Assembly (NCBI GenBank): GCA_018398765.1
Contig: JAHBMJ010000235.1
Span: 1-53,228 of the forward strand
Length of the DNA stretch: 53,228 nucleotides
Direction: 5' to 3'
From: Chromera velia
Lineage: Eukaryota; Sar; Chromeraceae
Within the stretch, counting starts at the first letter, position 1, and each line of letters opens with the position of its first letter. The position numbers were made by a program, and so were the translations under genes. Positions 15,988-27,414 of this stretch are shown here, piece after piece. Below the pieces are notes generated by a model. The model ran no database searches. It saw nothing but the letters and a program-made list of their open reading frames with translations, and was not told the origin of the DNA.

Positions 15988-16480
15988 CCCTGCAGGTAGC
16001 TAGGATTTTGTGGGATTTTAGCCCAGGATTTTAGCGGATTTTACAGAATTTTGGCCAGGATTTTAGAAGATTTAGGCAGATTTTGCCCAGGATTCTGCCA
16101 GACTATTTCTCCAGGATTTTAGAATCTAAAATCCTGGCTCTAAGGATTATAAAGACTAAAATCCTGGATCCTAGGATTTTAGAAATGAATGCCAGGATTT
16201 TACAGGATTTTACGGGATTATATCTTTCTCGTAAAATCCCGTATAATCCTGTAAAATCCCGTATAATCCCGTAAAATCTTAGGAAGAGGCTAGGATTTTA
16301 GCTTTCTTCCAGGATTTTAGATTCTAAAATCCTAGGTGTAGGGATTATATTTTTAATGTTAAGAGTCCGGCAGAATCCTGGGTAAAATCCGTTAAAATCC
16401 GCTAAAATCCTGGCCAAAATCCTGTAAAATCCGCTAAAATCCTGGGCTAAAATCCCGCAAAATCCTGGCTACCTGCAGGG
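15988..16480. mobile_element. foldback MITE built from AGGATTTTA units, TA-flanked
   Basis: The 493-bp element begins CCCTGCAGGTAGCTAGGATT and ends with the near-perfect inverse, AATCCTGGCTACCTGCAGGG. TA precedes and follows it. Almost the whole length is repeats of AGGATTTTA or GGGATTTTA in the left half and their complement in the right half, so a single strand can fold into one long hairpin. The TA flank suggests a Tc1/mariner-type insertion; this is weaker evidence than the 8-bp duplications of its neighbours. Confidence 0.82.
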
Positions 16481-16600
16481 TAAGAAGAAATAGTAATAAT
16501 CTAGCTAATAATCACTATCAAATTTATTTATCCACATCAGTTAAAGCAACTGGGTTTACTAGTGAGTTTATCTAGGAGTTTATTCTTCTAAATTACTTTA

Positions 16601-17327
16601 GGGGCCATGTAAAAATTCATTTGAGTGCCAATGGCATGCAAGACCCCCCTCGCCCCCCAGACCTTTTTGCTTCGGCACGCAAATGTTTTTCTTTAAAAAA
16701 AAGTTTTTGACACTAACTTTTTTACCATTTAGAGTCCAAAATCATGTTGAACAACCACTAAAACTTAAGTTTAAAACTTGTCAAAAACTTGTTAAAAACC
16801 TAAATTTGAATCATTATGCAAAAATTATGCGATCGATACATATCTGCGACAGGTTTGTTCAATGTAATTTAATGATCAAACGGCAAAGTGCGCAGGCATT
16901 GCATGGATCATCCTTCTGCGGTAGACAGATGGAAAAATACATGCACTTTCGGAAGAAACTGAAAGGCAGCAACAAGGGCGTTCATAAAACAAATAAATTT
17001 TCCGAGCACTGCAGGACATCAGAGGAGACTTGTCAGGGGGGGGGATGAGGGAATCGTGGAGGGGGAATGAAAATGTCAGATAATTTTTCAAAATTTTGGA
17101 CCTCTGGTGCTTCAGAACCAGATGACATCTGGAGAAACCATTTGGTGGCTTTTATATGGCAACTATAGGGAGCAACTAGGGGAGCAAGATTGAGCACTTA
17201 TGGCTTGTCTACCAGACCCCACTGAGATGAATGCCTAAAAAAGGCTTGATGGTATGCAAAGACCCCCCCTCCCCCCTAGAGCCCGTTTGCATGCCATTGG
17301 CATGCAAATGAATTTTTACATGGCCCC
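16601..17327. mobile_element. PIF/Harbinger-like MITE with TTA target duplication
   Basis: The ends are about 39-bp inverted repeats starting GGGGCCATGTAAAAATTCAT and containing TGCCAATGGCATGCAA, with two mismatches. TTA directly flanks both ends (16598-16600 and 17328-17330). A 3-bp TTA/TAA duplication is typical of PIF/Harbinger and Tourist-type elements. No coding region is present. Confidence 0.87.
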
Positions 17328-18275
17328 TTATCACATGCGCATATATACAATTAATTAAGAGAAACTCAAAACTAGCTTATAATTATGATCAAATGCATCA
17401 GACAAACTTGCACCACTTTAGCAAATCTAGCAACAAATGCACCTGACCCACAGCACAGTTTCGCGCCGTGAAATGGTCAACAATCTTCCAGACAATCTTT
17501 TCATTCATCCAAGCACAGCAGGCATGCAAGATTGCACGCACGTGGACTTTGAGACGGCCAGAGCACAAGTCGAAGATTGGTTTTGCATGCAAGATCGAAC
17601 AATTGAGGGAGCACGTGCACGCATGATTGAAGAGTCTGGCCGGTGAGAAATGTACACGGACTCTGACAGAATTAACGGAGTGCCAGGGTTCGTTCATTCA
17701 TTCAGAGAGGTGAGATAGCGGAAGGAATGATGGAATTGTCTTCCAATTCATCCATAAACCTCGCATCATTGACGTGCAGTCTGCATTGAACCACTGCATG
17801 AACTGATTGATGAATCACGTCAGTCGATTGCTTCATTCACAGTCACGTGTTTGACTACTCACCCGGCCTCGGTCGATGCATGTACTTGAGAACCGCTCGC
17901 TCACTCACTCACGCATTTCTTCGCTCTGCTCACCCACAGAAGAGGGAGGAAGCCGGTATATTTCCTCCCTTCCTTCCTTTTTTTTCCCCTCATTTCTTCG
18001 GCCAGTCACCAGGACAGATAGAGGGACAGACATGCAGGAGTCTCAACGGGAGGGAGACGAGAGAGAGAGGGAGCAGAGAACACGGAGAGGGAAAAAGGGA
18101 ACCTCAGAAGGACAACCACCTGTACCGCCTTGAACAGACAACCGTCATCACATCTCCCCCTCTGCTCCTTGATCGCTCAATCGCTCGCTCACTTTCCGTC
18201 CTCTCTCAAACATCCACTCCTGCGTGAGCGTCGAACACCCCAAACCACATTCAACCAGACAATTCTATAGAAAAA
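17328..18275. other. spacer, no gene seen
   Basis: This lies 3' of the oxidoreductase gene. It contains CTCACT/ATTCATTC-type short repeats and a GAGAGAGG stretch near 18058-18072. Several overlapping short frames exist, none with a recognisable motif. Confidence 0.5.
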
Positions 18276-19848
18276 TCAAGCCAGCTTATATCCTGCTGGC
18301 GCCTCTCCCAGCTTCACCATCACTTTCCCCGTGTTCAACCCCCTCGTCAAGGCCACCAGCCCCTCCACGCAGGCCTCCACCCCCTTCCCCCCCTCGTGGC
18401 CGTCCACAACGTGAGCCCGGCACTCCAGCTTGCCTGCCCTCAACAGTTCCTGGAGCTCCCCAAAACACTCAGGAGCGTCTGCGAAGTGGTCCAGGCAGAT
18501 GAAACCCCTCACGGTCAGGCGTCTGCAGACAGAAAAACATTCGAATTCATTAATTCATTTTTTTTTCACCGAAAGAAAGGAAGAAACACTCAGGTGAGCG
18601 AATTAAGGGAGACAGAATTAACAGTCGATTCGTTTCGATAACTGATTTCAATCACCCTATCAGCTCAAGAATGTCACACGAACATCTGATGACAGCGACA
18701 TTCCTTCCTTTCTGTCTGCATCACCTTCATTCACTCCACTCCAAGCAGAGAGAGAGATACACTGCCTGCATGACTGACTGACTGACCTGAACAGGACCTC
18801 CTGCATATTGTAACCCCCAGCTGCTCCATGGTTGTAGTGGGAGATGAAACCGCACAGAGCGATCTTCCCAAACCTCTTCATGTTCCTCAGCACGGCCTCG
18901 CTGATCTCTCCTCCGACCTGTATTCCATACGTGCAGAAATGCAAATTCAAAAAGGGTGTTTTTTCAAAGCTGATGGAAAGTCTTCACGGGCGTGTCAAAG
19001 AAGGCACAGAGACACGTACAAACAAAATGGATAGACACACACATAAAGGCACACAGAGCCAGACAGAAAGGTAGACAGCTTTCTATTCTCCTTTGTAGTT
19101 TTCTCTTCTCCTTTGTCGCTCGGAATCTCCCCGCCTCACCCCCCCGCCTGCCTTTCCCGACAGGTTCACTCACGTTCTCAAAGTATCCATCGTATCCATC
19201 AGGGCAGGCCTTCCTGAGCTCTGCTTCCACGTGGCCCTTCTTGTAGTTGATCGCCTCGTGGCACCCGATGCTCTTCAGCCACGCGCACTTCTCGTCAGAC
19301 CCACAAATCCCGACCACCTTGGCCCCACTCGAAATCCCAAGTTGGCACGCGATGGACCCAACTGCCCCGGCAGCGCCCGACACGACAAAGTTCTTGTCCT
19401 TGGAGATCTCGCAGATGCGTCGTGTGCCTACCCAGGCAGTCAGACCGATGACGGGATTCTGGACGGCCATGTTCGACTGAAGGGGAACGTCGGGAGAGCA
19501 CTTGCCAAGGACGGCCTCCTTGCCCAACACAGAATATTCCTCCCAAGCCCCGAACCCGCAGACGACCTCTCCGACCTTGTGGCCCTCAAGTTTGGACTTC
19601 AGAACTTCTCCGATGATGAAGGTGGGCATCTTGCCTCCAGTCTCGAAGGCGGGCACGTAGGACTCCTCTCCTGTCAGATAGATGCGGTGGGTGGGGTCGC
19701 AGGAGACGAAGATGTTGCGAACTAGAAGATGAGCATCAGGAACGTCTGCGTGGGTTTCTGTGACAATCTCGAAGTCATCAAGAGTGGCCTCGCCAGTCTT
19801 GCGGAACTTCCTGAAGCGGAGAGACTTGGAAGAGACGGAGTCGGTCAT
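18276..19848 (-). CDS. medium-chain NADP-dependent alkenal/one oxidoreductase
   Basis: Three exons: 19848-19174, 18917-18787 and 18522-18276 (minus strand), with GT-AG introns and compatible phases, giving 350 residues and a TGA stop. The product is a zinc-independent MDR enzyme of the leukotriene B4 12-hydroxydehydrogenase/prostaglandin reductase type. These reduce the double bond of alpha,beta-unsaturated aldehydes and ketones with NADPH. The N-terminal GroES-like part has VRNIFVSCDPTHR. The Rossmann fold shows VSGAAGAVGSIACQLG (about residues 155-170). Across the first junction the sequence reads DGYFENV-GGEISEAVLRNM, and GFISHYN follows, both family signatures. No leader is seen, so it is probably cytosolic. 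It is divergently arranged with the aminotransferase gene. Confidence 0.93.
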
Positions 19849-20453
19849 CTTACGGTTGACAGGGGGCAGTCAAATGAGGTGAGATTTGCTGAAAGGAGAC
19901 TTCGAGATAAACGATCGAGGCAAGTCTAATAAGCAATTGCACAGAGAATAAATTGGCTTTTCTTAGACTTGGTTTGAGAAACTGAGAGGCAGAGTGAACA
20001 TCAAATACAGTCAATTAAACTTGAACAATTGGCTTTCTGACCTGTCAGATGGATTTCTGTCGGGCGGAGACGCCGTGAGACGCGAACGACATCGTTCGCG
20101 TCCTGCGCGCGCGTGCTGTCCCCCCGCGGAGCTGTTTTGCGCCTTGCTGCGTTTGCTTCGGCCGGGGGTATATACTTCAGGGGTGCACATGATTTGCATG
20201 TCGACGACAGGGGTGATCGGGACACCGTGACTCGACTGAGCGACCGACCAATGCATGCCTTCAGTTGACATCATTCCTCTTTGTAGAGCAGAGTTTCGCA
20301 AATCGGGGCATCTGTCAGTTTAGTACAAACAAGGTTCACATGAGCGAGTTCAGAATCCGTGCAGTGCACACCACTTTATAGTGCATAAGAATCTTGAGTT
20401 GAACGTGCAGTGAAGTCTTTCGTCTCCTCCCGTCTCCTCTTCAGCGTTCAAGA
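19849..20453. promoter_or_regulatory. divergent intergenic promoter region
   Basis: This 605-bp spacer lies between the start codons of the oxidoreductase (minus) and the aminotransferase (plus). It should hold both promoters and 5' untranslated regions. The middle (20070-20175) is GC-rich and contains a long palindrome. I cannot assign a TATA box or transcription start. Confidence 0.55.
20079..20102. promoter_or_regulatory. 24-bp palindrome in the divergent promoter
   Basis: Two 11-base arms, GACGCGAACGA and its exact complement TCGTTCGCGTC, are separated by CA. It is 231 bases from one start codon and 352 from the other. A dimeric DNA-binding protein site or a transcribed hairpin are both possible. 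Confidence 0.6.
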
Positions 20454-22911
20454 ATGCGTTCCTGGAGTGGTGTAATTGTGAGCCTGTGCCTGTGTTTTGG
20501 GAGTGGATACACTGAGGTCAGTAGTTCTGTTACTTTTGTATGATGGTGACTGGCCCGGAGGCAGCTTGAACTGCTTAGCCCTTGTCTGTCTGTGCAGAGA
20601 GTACTCGGTCACTCCGGTTTTGTTTCGCCGTCTCCGAAGGGGCATCGGTTTCTGTCCCAACGAAAAGGGTGGAGATCTAGCACATTGAAAGGGCGCACTT
20701 TGGGGACAGATGATGAGGTGAGCAGCAGCTTTTCTTTTCGTGCGGTCAACTCGCCTGGTTGCCTCTCCCTTTCCCGTCTCCACCGTCTCCGCTTGACGTC
20801 TCCTTCCTTCTACTCTCCGCTCTCTTCTCTACTATCCTTCCTTCTCCTCTCCTCTCCTCCAAGCTCACGTTCAGTTGACATTTGTCTTTCTTCAGGGAGT
20901 TTCTTTTCGTCCGACGGTCTGGTCAGAGTTCGCATCTCTGGCCAAGGAGACGGGGGGTGTCAACTTGGGTCAAGGTTTTCCCAACTGGCGCCCCCCCAAG
21001 TTTGTCCGAGACGCGGGAGTCGAAGCAATTCAAGGTCCGTACATGAACAACCAGTACACGCGGACTGCAGGACTGACACCCTTGGTTGAGTTCCTTGCAG
21101 CCAAGTACAGCAACCACCTGGCATCAGAGGGAGAGCACAGAACGATCGATGGAGAGAAAGAGGTGGCAATTACCGTCGGAGCTTCACAGGGACTGTACAT
21201 TACCATGCTGTCTGTTTTGAGACCGGGGGATGAAGTGATCCTCTTCGAGCCCTTCTTTAATCTGTATGAAGGGCAGATCAAGTGTGCAGGAGCTACAGCG
21301 AAGTTTGTACCGATGAAGTTTGCTGAAGTTTCAAAAGAAAGCAGTCAAGGAGGGTCCGTGTCTGGAGAGTGGCAGCTGGATGTGGAGGCCCTCCGATCGG
21401 CCATCACCCCCCTGACTCGACTGATTGTTTTGAATACTCCGATGAACCCCACGGGGAAGGTGTTCACAAGAGAGGAACTAGAGGCTGTCGCTGAGGTGGT
21501 CAGGGAGAACCCGGACGTTCTGGTGCTCTCCGATGAGGTCTACAAGTTCATGATCTACACTGACGAGGACGATGAGGACCCTGAGGCGAATGTGAACACG
21601 CCAGTCGGGCACATTCACTTCGCGTCCCTCCCAGGCATGTGGGACCGCACGATCACCGTCTCTTCTGCAGGTCTGTCTGTCTGCCTGTCTGTCTGTCTGT
21701 CTGTCTGTGGCAGCGGTTTTGTCTGTCCCGAGGGACTGAGTCAGTAAGGGAGGGAGGGAGGGAGGGCGTGGTGACACGCGAATAATTAGGAGAAAAACAG
21801 AAAAAGAGTGGCCGTATCCCCTTTTTACATTTTCCTGGTACCGCTTCATCGAATACCAGCACGTACTGCCTTTCTGCAAGTGTGTGTTCTGCCGTTCGTG
21901 TGCATGCAGGCAAAACGTTCTCTGTCACCGGCTGGCAGGTCAGACAGGAAAGTGTGTGACCCCGTTGGGGGTTTGTATGGGGCTCACAAATGGGGAGGGG
22001 CCTGGATGAGAGTCTCTCTTTCATGGTCGTCTCTTTGGGGGCCCTTCTCTGTTCTGACTTTTCCATTTCCTCTTTTCCAGAGAGATCTATCTGTTGTCGT
22101 TGTCCTTCCGTGGATGTGGTTGTCAGAGGGAGGGTGTTCGACCGGCAAGCAGACGACAGAGAAGGGAACAGATGGAGTTTTGTGGGAGAATTACATGGAA
22201 GCCAGAAGGTCACACAAAGGCCTTCCTTTTCTCTTCTGAACCCTCCCCCCTTCCCCCCTCTTTCCTGGTGCTGGTCCTTTCAGGTTGGATGGGTCGTGGG
22301 GCCTGAAAGGTTTCTGGCGCCCATCCAGTTGAGGCTTCCCTTCATGCAGTTTTGTGCGTGCACGCCGATGCAGCAGGCCCTCGTCAAGGTGAGACGTTGA
22401 GAGGAAAAAGGATTGTATAGGGTATCAAGGGGGTCTCTCATCGTATCTGTGCCGTTGTTTTTGGACGCTTCTTTGGAGTTTCTTGTCGATGTGTTTTTGC
22501 TGTTTGGTGTGAGTAAACCTTCTGCTACTCTTCTCGGGTCGCCCCCCACTACCTTCTTTCCTTGCTTGCTTGTCACCCTCGCTTTTCAGCGCTCTTACAG
22601 GTATTTTTGAATGACTCCACTCCTGCCCCTTCCCCTACTGATGCACTGATGATATGCCTACATACCAACCTGTCCTGTGTCCCTCCTCACAAGTGCCGTC
22701 ATCCGATCCTATCCTTTCTCCCTTCAGGTGCTCGAACAAGCCTTGCAACCCTATGCGGGAGAGAAGAGCTATTACACCTGGCTGAGAAAGGCCTACGCTC
22801 AACGAAAGGTCGGTGTGTCAGTGGGACCGTGACTCAGCCAATCAATGACTCAGACAGTGTAGGGGCTTCTCTGTTCGAAAAGAGCAGATGGAAAGAAAGA
22901 GAGGAGAAAGG

Positions 22912-22946
<35 letters not shown>

Positions 22947-24664
22947 AAAAAAGGAAGGAAGGAAGGAAGGAAGGAAGCAATGACGAAGGAAAAAGAGATT
23001 CGTTCGTGACAAGAGGCAAAAGTGGAGAGACTGCTATGGGAAACAGACCCAAAGAGGAAAAGATTAAAAGAGACAAAACACAAACATGAGGAGGTTTCGT
23101 TTGCTCCTCTGTGGCCCCAGAAGACAGACTTTCTTTCTTTTTGTCAGATGTAGGCGCCGAGCCTGGTTTTCCTCAAACCTTTCCAGCAGGTTTTCTGACC
23201 ATCCAACCTATCACACATGAGATTAAATTAAACTAAACATTCCCATACAGGCAAGCCAAAAGGAAATGGGGTCGGTCATGAAAGGTCTGTCTCATAGTCC
23301 CTTCCGTTGCTCCTGGCTGTCTGTAGATGTATCTGAATACTCTCTATGTGTTTTGTGTGTCTGTCAGGCATTTCTCGCGCAGGCTTTGGAAAATGCTGGG
23401 TTGACGACAGTCAGAGGCGACGGGGGATTCTTCATGATTGCGGACATATCGGTGGGTGGGCTTGGGGGGAACTGGCCGAATTGAATCATTTTATTTTGCC
23501 TGACTGAAGTGCCTTGCTTTCTGTGTACGGCCCATCTTCTCAATGCATCGGGGGGGAATGTTTCTTCCCAAGCGAGGGGGGACCGTCTCCATTGATTGCG
23601 CAAGGCTGTGTGTGAGTGAGTAGACAGACAGACAGACAGACATTCTAACACGTAGAGCGCCACACAGATGGGCAGCTTGGTGTCTGCGTCCTGCACCCGG
23701 CCCTCACGTCTTCCGGGTCTGAAGCTTTAGAACGAATGTACATGCTGCGTTTTCCAGACGTCTCGTGTCGCCCTTGATTCTATCTGCTTCTTCCCCTGTC
23801 GCTTCGTCTTCCTCTTCCTCACTCCTTCCCTGCCCCACACCCGGAAAGCGAAGCTCTGGAGGGCACTTAGAAACCATTGCATTGGGACCGCGTGGGCATG
23901 CATGATTTCCTCGTAAATTTTGACGAAAAAGTGAGTATGCAGGGCCATTCGCACGCTTTGCGTGCGTCAGCTGTGCATGTGCGAGTGCACGTGTGCATGA
24001 GTGCATGTTTCCAAGCCTGCATGAAAATGCATGCCATGCAGAACATCGAGGTGCCCCAAAAGTACCTTGAGGAGAGCACAGACGCTTGTCCTGAGATGAC
24101 AAGGGACTGGGCATTCTGCCGCTTCCTTGCAATTGAGTGCGGTGTGGTAGCGCTCCCGTGTTCTGCTTTTTTTTCGGAAAAGAACAAGGCCACGGGGAAA
24201 AATCTCGTCAGGTTTGCATTCTGCAAAACAAGCCCGACTCTTCAAGAAGCTGCCAAGTCAGTTGGATCTGAGATCAGCCTGCATACTTCAAATTTGATAA
24301 TTGTTGTCAGCCAAAAGAGCTCTGTCTGCATGTCCAGACTTTGCATGTCGAACCTGGCCTGCGACACAAAAGAAAAGCAGCATACACCAATCAGAAGCAC
24401 AGAAGAGAATGACAGGCAAGTTTCCGCAGTGTGTCGCTTTCTGAATGATCGCACGGTCATTTTTCATGATTATCTGCAACTGCTTTGATGCAGGAATCTA
24501 TCTGCTGACCCATTGTTTAATGCATCCCGCCCCTTTACAGTTTCTCTGTCGCTCTATTGCGTTGCAGGCGGCTGCTGAAACTTCGGGATTTCAGAAAACC
24601 TGACGCGCCCCCTCTGCCGCCCGCGGGCGACCTTCCGCCCGTGGAAGATCATGAGGACATGTGA
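20454..24664 (+). CDS. kynurenine/glutamine-type aminotransferase with bipartite leader
   Basis: Nine exons: 20454-20516, 20598-20717, 20896-21670, 21910-21938, 22284-22388, 22728-22808, 23368-23451, 24042-24256 and 24568-24664. All junctions are GT-AG and phase-compatible; the total is 522 residues ending in TGA. It is a class I/II PLP enzyme close to kynurenine-oxoglutarate transaminase/glutamine transaminase K. Signatures are NLGQGFPNW, NNQYTRTAG, NTPMNPTGKVF, LSDEVYKF, the PLP lysine in SSAGKTFSVTGW (split between exons 3 and 4), and LVRFAFCK near the end. Exon 1 encodes a hydrophobic signal peptide (VIVSLCLCFGSG) and exon 2 a basic Ser/Arg/Gly-rich stretch, together resembling a complex-plastid bipartite leader. 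The C-terminus has a Pro/Asp/Glu-rich tail. Confidence 0.94.
21671..21708 (+). repeat. GTCT microsatellite at an exon-intron junction
   Basis: A run of CTGT/GTCT units starts directly at the donor site of the third intron of the aminotransferase gene, so the 5' splice site itself is part of the repeat. Confidence 0.75.
22909..22977 (+). repeat. GAAA then GGAA microsatellite in an intron
   Basis: About ten GAAA units are followed by about six GGAA units, inside the sixth intron of the aminotransferase gene. Confidence 0.9.
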
Positions 24665-25542
24665 GTGGCACTGGACCTCTTTGGAGTCGCAGAGGCCGTT
24701 GCGCTTCCGGTCTTCTATTCTTCTCAGGACCTTCTGCACTAAGTTCAGGTAAACGTCTGAAGTGGATGGTCTCTGAAAGTGTACTAAATCCAATTCATTG
24801 AATTTAAACTTGCAAAACTGTGGGAGTAAGTTTAAATGTTTTTAAATCAATGTGCATGGATTTGAATGATGTTAAGCAGTTCATTTCAAGTTAATTTAAC
24901 TTCCTTACAAATTTTAGTACATGTGTTTTCAAAAGAATTGACAGAAATTTTTGTACAGAAATTTTAATGAATATTATTTAAGGCAATTTACATAATAGTT
25001 TAGTGATAATGCTAGATATTTATATATAGTGTTATGTCCAATAAGGACGCTAACAATGGCATAGCTAGAAAGGTGGCTAGCGTGACATAAGAATATGAAG
25101 CTGCATAGGCTATACGCAGAGTCCGAGGACTGTCAGATGGAACGAAAGGACGAAAGCTAGAAGCATGATGTTATTCTGATTGATCGAACTCTTATTGGGT
25201 GAGCATTGGTGGGATAAAATAATTACAGTCGGATGGGCGAGTCGATTGTGCGGCCTCGGAAAGCTCCAGGCCCAGCAAGGCACGGTGAGGCGGGAATGCA
25301 GCCTGTGCGTCAGCCCTGGAAGGCGGAACACAACATATAGTAATTTAATTGATACCCTATAGTAGAGTATGCACTGTCGCCATTCTATTAGAAATCGCCC
25401 TTGCGAATGGGCCGGAATGGCGAACAAGTAATTTTATAAGTAGGTAGATTTGTAGGGACTCAGACGAATTTAAATAAATTTGGAAAATTTATAAAAGTTT
25501 GTTGTATCAATTTATAAAGAAAAATTTTTAATTATTAAAACT
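24665..25542. other. AT-rich spacer, no gene seen
   Basis: The first part holds a short inverted pair (TGTACTAAA at 24779, TTTAGTACA at 24914) without a clear target duplication. A GC-richer block (25030-25430) begins TGTTATGTCC and ends CGAACA, LTR-like, but no partner or target duplication was found. Confidence 0.5.
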
Positions 25543-26214
25543 GTAGCGTGTGTGTAGGACTAGGTCTAAAACTAGGTGTAGGACGTGGTGCGAGCGTGAG
25601 CGAGCGCCCGGGCCGCCTTTCTACATGTATCGACTATGATTAAGCCGGCCCGCGTGTGTGTCTTTCCGAGGCCGTGATTGAAGTAAGCGCGCGCGTCGTA
25701 ACATGTGTTTAATTTAGCCACAAAAATCAGTAGTCAATGCCAGTCACATAATGACTCACATTTCTGTTGCATCAGCATGTATAAGATCCGACTGATAGTA
25801 AGACACCAAAAAGAGGAACAACGATGGTCATTCCCACTGATAGACTAGCTGACAAACTTTTATTATGAGTCTTATACTGCCTAGACCACGTTCACATAAT
25901 AAGTGCATGGTAACAGAGCGCGTAGCGTGTGTGTAGGACATGGTGCAAGCGTGAGCGAGGGCTCCACTTTTCTGCATCGACTGTGATTGAGCCGGTCCGC
26001 GTATGTATCTTTCTGGGGTCGTGATTAAATTGAAGGAAGCGCATGCACGCGTCGTAGCATGTGTTTTAGCTATGTATACGAATGAGCAGTACACGAATGA
26101 GCAGTCACGTTTCTGTTGCATCAGCGTGTAAGATCAGACTGATAGCAAGACACCGAAAACTTGAAGAAGAACAAAGACGGTCGTTCCCACTGACAGACTC
26201 TTATACTGCCTATT
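25543..26214. repeat. tandem duplication, two diverged copies spaced about 379 bp
   Basis: Copy 1 (about 25543-25884) and copy 2 (about 25922-26214) share GTAGCGTGTGTGTAGGAC, GTGCGAGCGTGAGCGAG (GTGCAAGC in copy 2), TTTCTGTTGCATCAGC and CTTATACTGCCTA in the same order. Copy 2 lacks some internal bases. Content is GC-rich and CpG-rich at the start of each copy within AT-rich DNA. No reading frame is conserved. It may be part of an unidentified element. Confidence 0.8.
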
Positions 26215-26606
26215 TTGTATAGGTTAAGCTATACATAGGATAGGGTACTAGATAGCATAGGATAAAAAAATATGATAGGATAGAAGTCATAAAGTTCGGA
26301 TATGATAAGGTTCTCATACATCGGAAAGCCAAGCATAGACCGAACAAAGACTTTAGAAACTACTATACATATGTAGCATTGAAGTGAAAATAAAATTTTC
26401 AAACAAAAATCTTTCAAATATCAATATTCAATCTCACACGAGCGCCTGCATGATATCAAAACTCCCAAAGAATTACTTGAAAAAAAAATGTGGGCCATAA
26501 AATAATGACCAAATAATCATCGGCCATATATATTTGTAAAGTCTTTTACTGTTCTGTTTTTTAAAATAACCACTATAAACTGAGGGCAAACTCCGTCAAA
26601 TCTGTA

Positions 26607-26612
26607 ATAGAC

Positions 26613-26662
<50 letters not shown>

Positions 26663-26803
26663 CGAGCGAGAGAGAGAGAGCGAGAGACAGACAGACAGAC
26701 AGACACATAGAGGGAGAGAGAGAGTCAGACATAGACGCAGACACACAGGCACAAACACAGACGCACACAGACGAGCGCGCGCGCGCGAGAGAGAGAGAGA
26801 CAG

Positions 26804-26884
<81 letters not shown>

Positions 26885-26892
26885 GAGAGAGG

Positions 26893-26936
<44 letters not shown>

Positions 26937-26948
26937 CACTGATGCGTC
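26607..26948 (+). repeat. compound microsatellite (CA, GA, CAGA)
   Basis: CACA, GAGA and CAGA runs alternate for about 340 bases, with a GCGCGCGCG patch near 26776. Minus-strand frames of Leu/Ser/Cys through this tract are artefacts. Confidence 0.92.
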
Positions 26949-27126
26949 CACAAAGGCACACACGCACATACACACACGTACATACATATTATGCACAGAG
27001 GCCCTCGGGCGTGAGAGCCCTCATTGGGCTGAGGTGGTAGAGAAAGAGAGAGAGAGAGAAACAAATGTGAATGCTTAGTTCACATCAAGAAGTAGGTAGA
27101 AGCATGAGTTTGTATATGAATTCATG

Positions 27127-27382
27127 TCAGGACTCCGTCTCATTCCCAAAATCGATTAAGCCGCAGAGGTCGAGAAGAACAAGCGTGTCAGGATCCACCC
27201 CGGGGTTGTATACATACCCTTGTTGGCCTAGAAGGTCAAAAGCGGCAAGAGCGAGCTCACCTGCAGAATGATCGAGAGGAAAGGGTCAAGGGAATAGGAA
27301 GATGCAGAAAGGGAATGCAGTCGAGGGGGAAGAAGAAAGCAGAGATTTGTTCAGGGAATGAGAACTAAAACGTTTACCCACC

Positions 27383-27414
<32 letters not shown>

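Noticed and set aside
24779-24922. Possible small MITE with TGTACTAAA ends
   Set aside because: Inverted repeat is only nine bases and no target duplication is evident.
25025-25431. Possible solo LTR (TGTTATGTCC to CGAACA)
   Set aside because: No flanking target duplication and no second copy in the window.
26517-27064. Cys/Leu/Ser-rich minus-strand frames of about 160 codons
   Set aside because: Products of CA, GA and CAGA microsatellites.
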